A stretch of 44,964 nt of DNA from Oscillatoriales cyanobacterium USR001 (GCA_001698425.1 MBRE01000041.1:167888-212851); one strand, 5' to 3'. Counted from the first letter of the stretch, positions 7,755 to 17,758 are shown. Notes: generated from the sequence alone by a model not told the origin. A program made the numbers and translations.

Positions 7755-8633
7755 ATGATGACGAACAAACACAAAATCAAAAATCCCAATTTCCTAACGC
7801 AAATCTCCCAGAATTCTCGTCTGAGAGGGATTTGGACTTACATTTTGCTGGGTGCGATCGCATTTTTAATGCTTTTTCCCTTACTTTGGCTGTTGAGTAC
7901 GGCTTTTAAATCTCCCACCGAAAACATTTTTCAATTTCCTCCACAACTTTTCCCTCAACAACCAACACTAGAAAATTTTATCCTTGTTTGGCAAAATAAT
8001 CCTTTTGGTCGCTATTTATTTAATAGTACATTAGTCGCAGGATTAACCGTTACTTTAAATTTAATCTTTTGTGCTTTAGCCGCTTATCCCTTAGCAAGAT
8101 TAGACTTTCGAGGCAGAGATTTAATTTTTACCGGCGTAGTGACAACAATTATGATTCCCTTTCAAATTGTAATGATTCCACTCTACATTTTAACCGTGAA
8201 TTTGGGTTTAAAAAATAGTTATTTAGGAGTAATTTTTCCGGGAATTGCATCAGCTTTTGGGATATTTTTATTAAGGCAAGCATTTCTAGCCGTACCCAAA
8301 GAATTGGAAGAAGCGGCGCGAATTGATGGCTGTTCAGAATTAGGAATTTGGTGGCATATTATGATTCCAGCAATTAAACCTGCTTTAGTAACTTTAGGGA
8401 TTTTTGTATTTATTGGTTCTTGGAGTGATTTTCTCTGGCCATTGTTAGTATTAGATCGACCGGAATATTACACATTACCTTTAGGAGTTGCGACTTTAGC
8501 AGGGACATTTTCGCTTAATTGGCGTTTAATTGCGGCTGGTTCTATTATTTCTATTGCCCCCGCGATCGGTTTATTTCTAATTTTGCAAAAATACATTGTC
8601 CCCACCGATGTCGCCAGTGGTGTTAAGGGATAA
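7755..8633 (+). CDS. Carbohydrate ABC transporter permease (MalG/UgpE type)
   Basis: A 292-residue inner-membrane permease. Six hydrophobic segments are visible, starting with [20 protein letters not shown]. The cytoplasmic EAA loop, [21 protein letters not shown], contacts the ATPase. The long periplasmic loop after the first segment and the [11 protein letters not shown] motif fit the MalG-like half of sugar importers. No partner permease, binding protein or ATPase gene is adjacent, so it is an orphan subunit in this window. The substrate cannot be told. The downstream spacer is a heptamer repeat array. Confidence 0.85.
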   Translation: MMTNKHKIKNPNFLTQISQNSRLRGIWTYILLGAIAFLMLFPLLWLLSTAFKSPTENIFQFPPQLFPQQPTLENFILVWQNNPFGRYLFNSTLVAGLTVTLNLIFCALAAYPLARLDFRGRDLIFTGVVTTIMIPFQIVMIPLYILTVNLGLKNSYLGVIFPGIASAFGIFLLRQAFLAVPKELEEAARIDGCSELGIWWHIMIPAIKPALVTLGIFVFIGSWSDFLWPLLVLDRPEYYTLPLGVATLAGTFSLNWRLIAAGSIISIAPAIGLFLILQKYIVPTDVASGVKG

Positions 8634-8639
8634 TCAAGA

Positions 8640-8687
8640 TTAACAGTTAACAGTTAACAGTTAACAGTTAACAGTTAACAGTTAACC
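8640..8687. repeat. TAACAGT heptamer tandem array
   Basis: Between six and seven uninterrupted TAACAGT units fill the spacer between two convergent genes. This is a short tandemly repeated repetitive sequence of the cyanobacterial kind. Related arrays occur at 13046, 13873, 22898, 23080, 24505, 31127 and, degenerate, at 37745. Confidence 0.9.
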
Positions 8688-8692
8688 ATTTG

Positions 8693-10501
8693 CTACCTCG
8701 AAGTTTTAGCCTGTTCAGCGAAATAGGTTTTAAATATTTCCTTCGCGATCGGTGCTGCCGAAACCGCGCCAAAACCACCATTTTCAACCACAACCGCGAT
8801 CGCAATTTCTGGCTTTTCCGCCGGACCAAAAGCCACATACCAAGAGTGAGAAGGCTGTCCCAGCACTTCCGAAGTACCCGTTTTACCACCAGTCAAAGGA
8901 ATAGAACCATCATTAAGAATTGATCCAGTTCCTTCTTTAACCACAGCAATTAAACCTTCACGAATTACCGCCAGAGTCTCCGGCTTGATCCCCGTTGGCT
9001 CTGGTTTCGTCAACGAAGTATTAGTTTGAGCAGCCAAAAGATGAGGTTTCACTCGGTAGCCACCATTCGCGATCGCGCTTACCATCACCGCCCCCTCCAG
9101 AGGAGTCACCAACACCAAACCCTGACCAATAGACATCGTCACAGTATCTCCCGCATACCAGGGCTCCCCATAAACCTTCTCTTTGAGTTCAGGATTTGGC
9201 AGCGTACCATGAGAACCACCTAGTAGCCCCAAAATCTTTAAACTCGTAATTTCACCAATTCCCAGCTTACTACCCCAAGACGCAATCTCTTCTGGACCTG
9301 TAGCCATCCCCACTTGATAATAAAAAGTATTGCTACTAAAAGCCAAAGCATCGCGAAAACCAATGTAACCATAACCAGTACCATGTTCATTAAATTGAAT
9401 ACCACCCACAGTAATAAAAGCCGAAGTTCCAACAATCGAATCAGCAGAAAACTTACCTGACTCAATCCCCGCCACCGAAGTCACAATTTTAAAAGTGCTA
9501 CCAGGAGGATAACCTTGTAAAGCGCGATTGAGAAATGGTTTATCCTCTGCTTGGAGGCGATCCCATTCCTTCTTAGTAACTTTTCGCGTAAAAATATTTG
9601 GGTCAAAATTAGGATAACTTGCCAATACCAAAACTGCCCCAGTTTTCACATTCATCGCCACTACTCCACCCCGGCGATTACCCAAAGCCTTTTCAGCAGC
9701 TTTCTGCATTTCCAAGTCTAAAGTTAGCTGCACATTAGAACCACCCTTAGCAGCTTTTTCACCTAAGATTCCCCCTTCCTGATTTTTAGCATTGACTTCA
9801 ATAAAACGATTACCCCACTCCCCAGCAATTTGAGGGTTAGCACTAGCTTCAATACCCATTTGACCGACAATCATTCCCATCGGATATTCTGGGTGTTCTT
9901 TAAGATCGTCTGCGGTAGCTTCTCCGATATATCCAATTACATGAGAGCCGACATTGCCATTGGGATAATAGCGGCTCGATTCAGCGCGCATTTCTACTCC
10001 CGGAAATTCTGTACCTTGTTCTCCGAGCATTGTAAATACGGGAGCGGTGAGAGATTGACTTAATCTTATTGGTCTGTAAGATTGATAGCCAGCTTGTTCT
10101 AATTTGTCAAGAATATCGCTGACGGGGATTTGCAGTACGGAGCTCAGTTTGCTGGCTGTAATTTTCCACTGTTGAGGTGATTGTTCTTTTGGCCACAAAT
10201 ATACGGAACGAGTTAGGCGGTTAGCTGCTAAGGGTTTACCTTTGCGATCGAGAATATGACCCCGATTGGAGGGGACTGGAACTAGACGAGTGCGGTTATT
10301 ATCGGCTCTTTCTCGATGTTGCTTCCCTTCAATGAGTTGTAACTGCACTAAACGGGAAATGTGCATAGTCATCAAGACGGTGGCAACCAGCATCAGCACT
10401 AGGGCTCGATAGCCCCTCTGTGGCATCTGTTGCGTGCCGTCCTCTTGTAAGGTATGCTCAATTTTGCGGAATCCAGAGGAAAAAGAAAATTCGCGTTCCA
10501 T
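8693..10501 (-). CDS. mrdA: Penicillin-binding protein 2 (peptidoglycan transpeptidase)
   Basis: A class B PBP that cross-links septal or lateral wall peptidoglycan in the periplasm. Numbered from a TTG ten codons upstream of the ATG used here, one membrane anchor lies near 41-58 (YRALVLMLVATVLM). The dimerisation region contains RGHILDRKGKPLA. The transpeptidase motifs are STFK (345-348, active Ser345), SSN (399-401) and KTGT (550-553). I chose the ATG (MEREFSF) over that TTG. Length is about 602 residues, normal for PBP2. No rodA or mreBCD is adjacent. Confidence 0.92.
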   Translation of the reverse strand: MEREFSFSSGFRKIEHTLQEDGTQQMPQRGYRALVLMLVATVLMTMHISRLVQLQLIEGKQHRERADNNRTRLVPVPSNRGHILDRKGKPLAANRLTRSVYLWPKEQSPQQWKITASKLSSVLQIPVSDILDKLEQAGYQSYRPIRLSQSLTAPVFTMLGEQGTEFPGVEMRAESSRYYPNGNVGSHVIGYIGEATADDLKEHPEYPMGMIVGQMGIEASANPQIAGEWGNRFIEVNAKNQEGGILGEKAAKGGSNVQLTLDLEMQKAAEKALGNRRGGVVAMNVKTGAVLVLASYPNFDPNIFTRKVTKKEWDRLQAEDKPFLNRALQGYPPGSTFKIVTSVAGIESGKFSADSIVGTSAFITVGGIQFNEHGTGYGYIGFRDALAFSSNTFYYQVGMATGPEEIASWGSKLGIGEITSLKILGLLGGSHGTLPNPELKEKVYGEPWYAGDTVTMSIGQGLVLVTPLEGAVMVSAIANGGYRVKPHLLAAQTNTSLTKPEPTGIKPETLAVIREGLIAVVKEGTGSILNDGSIPLTGGKTGTSEVLGQPSHSWYVAFGPAEKPEIAIAVVVENGGFGAVSAAPIAKEIFKTYFAEQAKTSR

Positions 10502-10710
10502 AATGATGATAAATGCAGTGGTGTCGAACAATCTATTGAAATATATTGCTTAATCCAGATCGGCTAGGATTAAGAGGGAAAGAGAGTTTTTGCATGAGAT
10601 ATTTGTGTTTTGAACCAAATATCTCAAAGCAGAAACCTGTTTGCTCTTATGGTTCAGAGTAAGTCTTATTATTAAAAAAATCAAGTTAATTTTTAGGGAG
10701 GGATCTGGCT

Positions 10711-11199
10711 ATGCTGTTCAATTTCCGAATCCAGCTAAAGGTTTGTGTAACGATCCCCCTAGCGATCGCGGTGGCAATTACTATACCTGTTTTCGCCGAA
10801 ACCGCCAATTTTGGGACTTTAACTTTATCACCAGGCTTTCCCTCAGCAGCAGGAATTTCCAGAGGATCTACAGGTGGTGCGTTTTCTTTATTAGCGATCG
10901 CGAATTTGGATCTACACAAAAACAAATGTTTAGGATTTGCTGCTCCTACCCCAGATCACACTTTGATTTTGCAGCAAGATTTTTCGCGATTGACTATTTC
11001 TGTTAACACCGGGGGTAAGGATACAACTTTGCTGATCTCTGGACCGGACAAAAATACTGTTCGTTGTGGAGATGATACAGGTCAAAATAAAGATGCTAGT
11101 ATTACTGACTCTGACTGGAAGGCTGGTACTTACAGAATTTGGGTGGGGACGATCGCTAGTCAAGCTAAATATAATTATACCCTTACGGTTCAGGAATAA
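10711..11199 (+). CDS. Secreted protein, pre-peptidase C-terminal-like
   Basis: A 162-residue protein with a signal peptide (IPLAIAVAITIPVFAETA; cleavage likely after VFA, about residue 29). The mature part is beta-rich and ends KAGTYRIWVGTIASQAKYNYTLTVQE, resembling the jelly-roll pre-peptidase C-terminal domains. Two cysteines (CLGFAAP, VRCGDD) could form a disulfide. GGGAGGG lies about 12 bases before the ATG. Divergent from PBP2 with about 200 bases between. Exact function unknown. Confidence 0.65.
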   Translation: MLFNFRIQLKVCVTIPLAIAVAITIPVFAETANFGTLTLSPGFPSAAGISRGSTGGAFSLLAIANLDLHKNKCLGFAAPTPDHTLILQQDFSRLTISVNTGGKDTTLLISGPDKNTVRCGDDTGQNKDASITDSDWKAGTYRIWVGTIASQAKYNYTLTVQE

Positions 11200-11287
11200 A
11201 AATTAAGACTTAAGACTTGACCCAGAAATTGCCATTCGTCCGGTAAAATTAAATATGGCGTGTTTAACCAAAATTGGGAACTCAAGA

Positions 11288-12088
11288 GTGCTAAAGACCC
11301 TTAAAGCCGATTTCAGCATTATCTTCGAGCGCGACCCAGCGGCTCGTAACTGGCTGGAAGTTTTATTTTGCTATCCTGGTCTTCAAGCTTTAGTCTTTCA
11401 TCGTTTTGCCCACTGGCTTTTGGTTTTGGGATTTCCGTTGCTTCCTCGCTTGATTTCGCATCTGGCTAGGTTTTTGACGGGGATTGAGATTCATCCAGGG
11501 GCGACGATCGGTAGTAGCGTGTTTATCGATCACGGTATGGGGGTTGTGATTGGTGAAACGGCGATCGTTGGAGACTATGCTCTGATTTACCAAGGTGTTA
11601 CTTTAGGCGGTACTGGTAAGGAATGTGGCAAACGTCACCCTACTCTTGGGGAAAATGTAGTGGTAGGTGCTGGTGCTAAGGTTTTGGGTAATATCCACAT
11701 TGGCAATAATGTCCGTATTGGTGCAGGTTCGGTGGTGTTGCGAGATGTCCCTTCTGACTGTACGGTGGTGGGTGTTCCCGGTCGTATTCTCTATCGCTCA
11801 GGTGTTCGGGTTGCACCTTTGGAACATGGTAGTTTACCTGATTCAGAAGCTGCGGTGATTCGTTCTTTGGTCGATCGTTTGGAAAGTTTGGAACAGGAAG
11901 TCCAAGCTTTACGCAGTGACTTGTCTGCGGGCAAAGATTGCACATTGGAATCTGAGTTTGCACGGGAGGTTTTAACTCATGGGAGTGCGATCGCGATCGG
12001 GGAAAAAACTCAAATAGTTGTTAATCTTTCAAGTTGTAGCCTGAAAGATCAAGCGATTCAAGAGTTTTTTGATGGTTCTGGAATTTAG
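11288..12088 (+). CDS. cysE: Serine O-acetyltransferase
   Basis: This enzyme acetylates serine with acetyl-CoA, the first step to cysteine. The N-terminal helical domain ends in [20 protein letters not shown]. The left-handed beta helix carries hexapeptide repeats with the catalytic [12 protein letters not shown] histidine and [20 protein letters not shown]. The C-terminal region after residue 190 ([14 protein letters not shown]...) is an extension beyond short CysE forms. I use the GTG at 11288, where family similarity begins ([16 protein letters not shown]), rather than an ATG 11 codons earlier that has no ribosome site. Confidence 0.92.
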   Translation: MLKTLKADFSIIFERDPAARNWLEVLFCYPGLQALVFHRFAHWLLVLGFPLLPRLISHLARFLTGIEIHPGATIGSSVFIDHGMGVVIGETAIVGDYALIYQGVTLGGTGKECGKRHPTLGENVVVGAGAKVLGNIHIGNNVRIGAGSVVLRDVPSDCTVVGVPGRILYRSGVRVAPLEHGSLPDSEAAVIRSLVDRLESLEQEVQALRSDLSAGKDCTLESEFAREVLTHGSAIAIGEKTQIVVNLSSCSLKDQAIQEFFDGSGI

Positions 12089-12121
12089 CAAGTTTGAGAA
12101 TCTACCGAAAATTTAGGAAAT

Positions 12122-12188
12122 AAACCGGGTTTCTGGTTGAGAGTAGTTGCTAACAGCAAGAATATTCTTTCAAAAGCCCGGTTTTTGT
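12122..12188. repeat. ACCGGGTTT palindrome (AAACCGGG family), copy 1
   Basis: Ends AAACCGGGTTTCTGG and AAAGCCCGGTTTTTG are inverted around about 45 bases. It lies between convergent cysE and an Rpn-type gene, so it could terminate both. Four further members are at 32684, 41641, 42479 and 44170. Confidence 0.65.
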
Positions 12189-12202
12189 ATGATTTTATGA
12201 GA

Positions 12203-13012
12203 TTAGCTTTCAATCAAGCTTTGCACTATCTCCAGGGATAAACCTGTGAGTCTAACTACTTGCTCAATTGGCATATTTTCCCGCAATAAATTCTGAGCTA
12301 ATTCTGTTCTTGCTAACTGCATTCCTTCTTGTCGGCCTTCTTGTCGGCCTTCTTGTCGGCCTTTTTGTAGTCCTTCTTGTCGGCCTTCCTGCAAAATGTC
12401 CTGATAAATCACTGATTCACGCATAATATCCCCTCGCAAAATTCTTCTAATTACATCTGTCTCCAAGACTAATCCAGCCAAAACACTTGCTGATGCCATC
12501 AAGTTACTCTGTACTCGCCTGTCTGGAATATCTGCGATCGCAGATGCCACTTGAGTTAAAACCGCTACAGGATCTGCTGTTTGGCTTAACACCGCAAAAG
12601 GTAACAGTCCCGGCGTACTTAAAAATATTGCCACAGGCTGTTCCCACAGGCGAATCACATCAAATTCATGGCGAGTTCTAGTCAAAACAAAAGCATTTTG
12701 CCGGACTAATTCTGAACCCGTCTCTCTCAAGTATATCACATATTGGCGCATTTCTTTATGGGGAAATCGACGATAAACCCGCAAACGATAATCTGCCATC
12801 CGAAACGGAATGTTGGCATCTGCTGCTGTCTGAAATTCAACGTGGAACACTAAATCCTGGGTTTGCTGTAGAATTAAAGCATCAGCCCGGATTGGCTCTA
12901 AAGAAAGCTCGGTTGGACTGAGTTTTGTCAGTCTAACGGTTGTACCGAGTAGCCAAGTTACAAAATCATCGGCAAAATTTTCGGCTATAAATTTGCAAAC
13001 ATTATCGTACAT
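12203..13012 (-). CDS. Rpn family nuclease with GRQE repeat hinge
   Basis: A 269-residue PD-(D/E)XK protein of the Rpn / YhgA-like family, distinct from the DUF2887 branch. The nuclease core has PIRADALILQQ, then LVFHVEFQTA (D ... ExQ), with IPFRMADYRLRVYRRF after it. Near residue 205-235 there is a run of GRQEG units coded by a 12-bp repeat (CTTGTCGGCCTT on the plus strand), followed by a helical C-terminal domain (NLLRENMPIEQVVRLTGLSL). It is likely a DNase. The repeat can change length by slippage. It is convergent with cysE. Confidence 0.8.
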   Translation of the reverse strand: MYDNVCKFIAENFADDFVTWLLGTTVRLTKLSPTELSLEPIRADALILQQTQDLVFHVEFQTAADANIPFRMADYRLRVYRRFPHKEMRQYVIYLRETGSELVRQNAFVLTRTRHEFDVIRLWEQPVAIFLSTPGLLPFAVLSQTADPVAVLTQVASAIADIPDRRVQSNLMASASVLAGLVLETDVIRRILRGDIMRESVIYQDILQEGRQEGLQKGRQEGRQEGRQEGMQLARTELAQNLLRENMPIEQVVRLTGLSLEIVQSLIES

Positions 13013-13045
13013 GGTAAGTGGTAAGATAGAAAATCTATAAATGCC

Positions 13046-13080
13046 TAACAGTTAACAAATAACAGTTAACAGTTAACAGT
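13046..13080. repeat. TAACAGT/TAACAAA heptamer array
   Basis: About five 7-bp units, mixing TAACAGT with TAACAAA, fill the spacer between the divergent Rpn gene and fetB. They sit where the fetB leader should be. Confidence 0.8.
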
Positions 13081-13097
13081 ATCCCACAGAAATAATA

Positions 13098-13877
13098 TTG
13101 ACTTTGATTACTTTAGATTTCACTGATTTAGGTTTAGCTTTTGGATTGATCGCGATCGCGATCGCTCTATCCGCTTGGCAAAAAATAGGACTAGAATGGC
13201 AATTAGCGATCGCCGCCGTCAGAACTACTATCCAACTCATTTTTGTGGGCTATATCCTAGCAGTAGTATTCGATCCCAGAGCCAAAAATCCTTGGTTAGT
13301 CGTAGCAATATTAGCAATTATGCTAACTATTGCTAGTATTGTTGCCAGCAATCGCATTAGCAAAAAAATTCCCCAATTACGTTTTTTAGTTTGGGGAGCA
13401 ATTTTCCTCAGTTCTGCCCTGACACTAACTTATACTAATTTTATTGTCATTCAGCCGCAACTTTGGTATGAGCCGCAATACCTAATTCCCCTAGCAGGAA
13501 TTGTTATTGGTAATGCGATGAATGGGGCTGCCCTTGCCGGAGAACGTTTAGTTAGTATAGTTAATGCTAGTCAGTTAGAAATTGAAACCCATTTAAGTTT
13601 AGGTGCAACACCGCAACAAGCTGTTGCTGAATATCGGAAAGAGGCGGTTAAAGCTGGATTAATCCCTACTTTAAATACCATGATGGTGATTGGGGTTGTT
13701 ACTTTACCTGGAACAATTTCAGGTCAGTTACTTAGTGGGATTAAGCCTATTGATGCTGCGGGTTATCAGATTTTAATTATGTTTATGATGGCTTTGGTAA
13801 ATATGGCAACGGCTTTATTAGTTACTCATGGGCTGTGTCGGCAATTTTTCAATCGTAACGATCAATTTATTGGTTAA
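13098..13877 (+). CDS. fetB: FetB-type ABC exporter permease (UPF0014)
   Basis: A 259-residue UPF0014/FetB membrane protein. About seven hydrophobic segments are present, with the family blocks AIAAVRTTIQLIFVGYIL, GIVIGNAMNGAALAGERL and GLIPTLNTMMVIGVVTLPGTISGQLLSG. FetB works with the ATPase FetA in iron export and oxidative-stress tolerance in E. coli. No fetA is adjacent. The start is TTG at 13098; no ATG fits the family N-terminus. The gene is bracketed by heptamer arrays on both sides. Confidence 0.85.
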   Translation: MTLITLDFTDLGLAFGLIAIAIALSAWQKIGLEWQLAIAAVRTTIQLIFVGYILAVVFDPRAKNPWLVVAILAIMLTIASIVASNRISKKIPQLRFLVWGAIFLSSALTLTYTNFIVIQPQLWYEPQYLIPLAGIVIGNAMNGAALAGERLVSIVNASQLEIETHLSLGATPQQAVAEYRKEAVKAGLIPTLNTMMVIGVVTLPGTISGQLLSGIKPIDAAGYQILIMFMMALVNMATALLVTHGLCRQFFNRNDQFIG

Positions 13878-13920
13878 CAGTTAACCAATAACAAATAACA
13901 ACTAACCAATAACAACTAAC
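13873..13920. repeat. Mixed TAACxxx heptamer array
   Basis: Units TAACAGT, TAACCAA, TAACAAA and TAACAAC alternate. The array overlaps the last codons and stop of fetB and runs to the stop of the convergent gene. Confidence 0.85.
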
Positions 13921-15961
13921 GAGGAAATTTAGGTTCAGTGTTCTTCTCAATAGGAATTTCTGGTTCTATAGAGGGAGGATTAAGAATTTCTTGCCAAGTT
14001 TCGATTTGCGATCGCGCTTGTTCGTATAAGGGAGTACCAGGGGGAATTTTCCGCAAAATAGCGATCGCGCCAGGTAAATCGGAACTAGATTGAGCCTCTG
14101 CGATCGCAAAAATTTGTCGACTCCAATCACTAATCATCTCCCGCGCTTGCGATCGCAATCCGCTAGACTCAGAAACCTGATTTGCCAGCATAATCGCAGT
14201 TTCCCAAGCCTCAACATTTCCACCTTGGGCTGCTTGACGAGCGCTCTGTAAACTCTCGCTTCCTTCAAGCTGAAATTCCCATTGACGGATCTTCGATCGC
14301 GCCTCATCATAAAGAATACGTCCTGGTTGAATCTTACTCGCAGCCGCGATCGCGGACTCAAAATTACCATCATTAGCTAACTGATTTGCTTGGTCTAAAT
14401 AAGGCTGATCTCGAAACCGCTGACTGATATCCGTCCAAACTTTAATTTTATCCTGAGCTTGCTGATAAAGATTGCGTCCAGGGCTTATTTTCCTAGCTTC
14501 AATAATTGCCATTTCCAGAGAAATAGCATCTCCCGGAATTGCCAATTGGTCAGCCCGTGTCAGAATAGGAGCATCTTCCTTAAACTCAATTTGACCAGTT
14601 AAACGGTCAATTTCCTTCTTAGCTTCTGGCCAACGGGGATTAGATTGGGGAATTGTTTGTAACTGCGCGATCGCCACCTTAAAATCATTTATTCCTCCCT
14701 TAATTGCCACTTGATTAGCACTTTCCAAAGTCTTGATATCCGCAATTTCCTGTTGCCAACGAGTAATAAATTCTTGAACTTTATTATAGAGAGGGCGATC
14801 CGACTTAATCTTTTTCGCAGCTTTAATCCCCTTTTCCAAACCCTCCACTGTCCCCACAGTAATTTGAGAAGCAGCGCCAGCTAACTCTGTAAAATCTTTA
14901 ACTTCTTCCTTTAACTTAGCACTTTCAGGAATTTTATTCACCATGTCAATCGCTTGTTGCCATTCTCCAGCTTTCAATCGCAATTCAGCTAATTCTACAA
15001 TCTTCTTCCCAAATTCTGTCATCAACTTCTGAACTCTAGCAGCAAGATAACTATTAGGAGAAATCGTACTAGCCAACTTAATCGCCGCCAAAAGATTATC
15101 TACTCCACCCCCCGCCGCCAAACTTCTTGCCTTACTCAATTTATTGCCATCAATCCGGGAAGTTTGAATTGCCCTGGTAATTTCGTCATACTTAATCGTT
15201 TCCCAGTAAGTATTTTTAATATCTAACAACAGAGTAGCTTGCCGAAAAGCTTTATTCCATTCCTCCTCACTGAGATATTCCTCAGCCTTGCGATATATTT
15301 TATCGGCCTTATTCCAAATTGACTCCCATTTCTGAATATATTTTTCCACCTGGGAATAGACGGAAAGATTGCTAGGGACTTTACGAGCGATCGCGATCGC
15401 CTCCGGCAATTTTCCCTCTTGAAAAGCCGCATCACCTAACTTGAGAATATCCTCCGACCACTTAGCAATTTGGCGGTTAATTTCATTTCGTAAAGGGTGA
15501 TTTTTCGGGAGAGAATTTACCAAATCGATCGCTAAAAGCAAATCATCAACCGTTTGCTTTTGAGCCGTTACCTCAGCACAATAAAGGCGATCCGCAGCCG
15601 AAGCCGTTGGCCAAAAAATACTCAAACAATTTGGCTGGGCTGAAAGTTGGAACAAAGACGCGATCGCCATCACCGCCGCACCGCCAGGAATTGTCACAAT
15701 TACCCCCACCCAAAACCACCATTTCTTAGAAATATTGCGCCCAACTCGCCATAACTTGTACCCAAAAGAGGGGATTTTTCCTTCAGTTACTTCCTGTTTC
15801 AGAGCTAGTTCCTCCTGGGTTAACAAGCGTAGAGCCAGAGCTTTTCGGCGTTCAGCACGGCTTAACCGTCGAGGTTGAACACTTGCCGACGAAGCATTTT
15901 CATGCTTGGATAATGGATTTGATATAGACCATTCACCCTGTATCTCTCGTTCTTCACTCAT
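13916..15961 (-). CDS. Membrane-anchored repeat protein of unknown function
   Basis: A 681-residue protein. Residues 1-75 are cytoplasmic and charged (RRLSRAERRKALALRLL). One membrane segment follows (WWFWVGVIVTIPGGAAVMAI, about 80-105). After that comes a helical array with units of about 55-60 residues on the pattern AxxLAxxGxxxxAIxxAxKIxPGxxLYxxAxxxIxxW, seen at least six times. It resembles a TPR/SEL-type solenoid and is probably extracytoplasmic. I do not recognise a named family. Likely a scaffold for protein interaction. Confidence 0.65.
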   Translation of the reverse strand: MSEEREIQGEWSISNPLSKHENASSASVQPRRLSRAERRKALALRLLTQEELALKQEVTEGKIPSFGYKLWRVGRNISKKWWFWVGVIVTIPGGAAVMAIASLFQLSAQPNCLSIFWPTASAADRLYCAEVTAQKQTVDDLLLAIDLVNSLPKNHPLRNEINRQIAKWSEDILKLGDAAFQEGKLPEAIAIARKVPSNLSVYSQVEKYIQKWESIWNKADKIYRKAEEYLSEEEWNKAFRQATLLLDIKNTYWETIKYDEITRAIQTSRIDGNKLSKARSLAAGGGVDNLLAAIKLASTISPNSYLAARVQKLMTEFGKKIVELAELRLKAGEWQQAIDMVNKIPESAKLKEEVKDFTELAGAASQITVGTVEGLEKGIKAAKKIKSDRPLYNKVQEFITRWQQEIADIKTLESANQVAIKGGINDFKVAIAQLQTIPQSNPRWPEAKKEIDRLTGQIEFKEDAPILTRADQLAIPGDAISLEMAIIEARKISPGRNLYQQAQDKIKVWTDISQRFRDQPYLDQANQLANDGNFESAIAAASKIQPGRILYDEARSKIRQWEFQLEGSESLQSARQAAQGGNVEAWETAIMLANQVSESSGLRSQAREMISDWSRQIFAIAEAQSSSDLPGAIAILRKIPPGTPLYEQARSQIETWQEILNPPSIEPEIPIEKNTEPKFPR

Positions 15962-16121
15962 ATTGCCACCATCACAAACATCAACCTAGCAGCCTTTAAT
16001 TTTCATTATTCTGCAATGGTTTTTATGTTATAGCAGAAGAAAGAGGGAAAAGGGAAGAAGAAGGGGCTAGGGACTGGGGACTAAGGAAAGAGAAGAAGAA
16101 AATTCTTCTCGCTTCCTTTCT

Positions 16122-17009
16122 TTAACTGCCTAAATCCATAATCAGTTCCGCAAGATGATCGCTACTGGCTTGATAAACCTCGTTACAAAAGTGGCAAGTA
16201 GCTTCAGCACCACGATCTTTTTCAATCATATCTTGGAGTTCTTCTGCGCCTAACATTTTCAGCGCTCCCAAAACCCGATCGAAAGAACAACCGCAGTGAA
16301 AACGTAGCATCTGAACTTCTGGTAAGATGTCCAAACCCATATCTCCAAGTAGTTCCTCAAACATTTGCTCCAAAGTTTTACCCGATCGCAGCAATGGCGT
16401 AAAACCAGATAATGAAGCAACTCTACTCTCCAACTTCGCAATTAGTTCCTCATCATTAGCTGCCTTCGGCATAACTTGTAGCATTAAACCGCCAGAAGCT
16501 TGCACACCTTCAGCCCCAACAAATACCCCCAAAACCAAGGCTGAAGGAGTTTGTTCTGATGTCACAAGGTAATGGCTGATATCATCCCCAATTTCCCCAG
16601 ATACAAGCTCTACGGTACTAGAATATGGATAGCCATAGCCGACATCTCGAACCACGTAGAGATAGCCTTCGCCGATCGCACCACCAACATCAAGTTTACC
16701 CAAAGCATTTGGGGGAAGTTCTACATCAGGATTTTCTACATAGCCCCGCACGGTTCCATCCACTCCAGCATCAACCATCAGCCCACCCAAAGGGCCATCG
16801 CCTTTAATACGAATATTGACTCTGGAGTTTTGGGTTTTCATACTAGAAGCTAATAGCAACCCTGCTGACATAGTACGACCGAGAGCAGCAGTAGCAACAT
16901 AAGAGAGTTTATGTCGCCTTCTAGCTTCTTCCGTCAGGCGGGTAGCGATCGCCCCTACAGCCCTAATTCCGCCCTCTGCGGCTGTAGCACGAATTAATTG
17001 ATCTGCCAT
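16122..17009 (-). CDS. hslO: Redox-regulated chaperone Hsp33
   Basis: A 295-residue Hsp33 holdase, activated by oxidation in the cytoplasm. The N-terminal domain includes LGRTMSAGLLLAS and RIKGDGPLGGLMVDAG. The C-terminal zinc-binding switch has Cys239 and Cys241 (CGC) and Cys272 and Cys275 (CHFC), all four intact. Upon oxidation zinc is lost and the chaperone unfolds into its active form. A single gene with its own leader; divergent from the PadR gene. Confidence 0.95.
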   Translation of the reverse strand: MADQLIRATAAEGGIRAVGAIATRLTEEARRRHKLSYVATAALGRTMSAGLLLASSMKTQNSRVNIRIKGDGPLGGLMVDAGVDGTVRGYVENPDVELPPNALGKLDVGGAIGEGYLYVVRDVGYGYPYSSTVELVSGEIGDDISHYLVTSEQTPSALVLGVFVGAEGVQASGGLMLQVMPKAANDEELIAKLESRVASLSGFTPLLRSGKTLEQMFEELLGDMGLDILPEVQMLRFHCGCSFDRVLGALKMLGAEELQDMIEKDRGAEATCHFCNEVYQASSDHLAELIMDLGS

Positions 17010-17173
17010 GAAAATCTTGCAGTTTGCTTTAAGTTAATACTTTGATATTTTAAAAGATTAGCTTCATCACCTGACTTCAAAATCTTGGGCACGATAGATT
17101 GGAGGGGATAGTTACAAGGCTAAATCTCTATCCCCAACTCAACAGCTAAACTAAGGATTTCCCTTGAGGATTT

Positions 17174-17581
17174 ATGAAATTTGAGAATATCTATCAATTT
17201 TTTCAAGACCCACCTCCCGTGTATCTGAACAAGGAACTAGCAGTTTGCTATATTCTCTCGGTTTTGTTGCGCGGAGATTCCTACGGAACAGAGCTCATCG
17301 GGCAACTAGAGAAGGAATTCCCCATCTATCGACTTTCTGACACAGTTCTCTACAGTGCTCTTAAGTTCCTTGAAGATGAAAGAGTAATCACAGGTTACTG
17401 GAAAAAAGTAGAAGGACGCGGGCGGCCCAGACGGATGTATCAAATTTTTCCAGAGTGGCGACATCAATCTCAAGAATTGGCTCGGCTGTGGCATGGGTAC
17501 ACTGGCTCAGATCGTGGAAATAGTCTATCTCAACACCAATATCGGGACTTGGAAGCTGGCCAGAAGGGTCGATCGCAGTAG
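17174..17581 (+). CDS. PadR family transcriptional regulator
   Basis: A 135-residue winged-helix regulator. AVCYILSVLLRGDSYGTELIGQLE, then LSDTVLYSALKFLEDERVITGYWKKVEGRGRPRRMYQI, is the PadR DNA-binding fold with its wing. The C-terminal dimerisation helix is short. Divergent from hslO and co-directional with the CCB gene 177 bases downstream. The ligand and targets cannot be told. Confidence 0.85.
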   Translation: MKFENIYQFFQDPPPVYLNKELAVCYILSVLLRGDSYGTELIGQLEKEFPIYRLSDTVLYSALKFLEDERVITGYWKKVEGRGRPRRMYQIFPEWRHQSQELARLWHGYTGSDRGNSLSQHQYRDLEAGQKGRSQ

Positions 17582-17758
17582 CCAAAATACCTAGATTTTT
17601 AGAAGTGGTTAAGAAAAGTGTCAAATATCGGCGCGATTTGTCCCGCTTTCGATCGCGCCAGCTTAATTTCACGATCGACTAAGCCGCTACTTAACCTAAA
17701 TCATGTAAATTTACGTAAAGTAAAAGGAGAATATTTTGATTACAGAAACTGCTGCCTG

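Noticed and set aside
8640..8687. Possible CRISPR array from tandem repeats
   Set aside because: Units are 7 bp with no spacers; the other arrays are alike. No cas genes are present.
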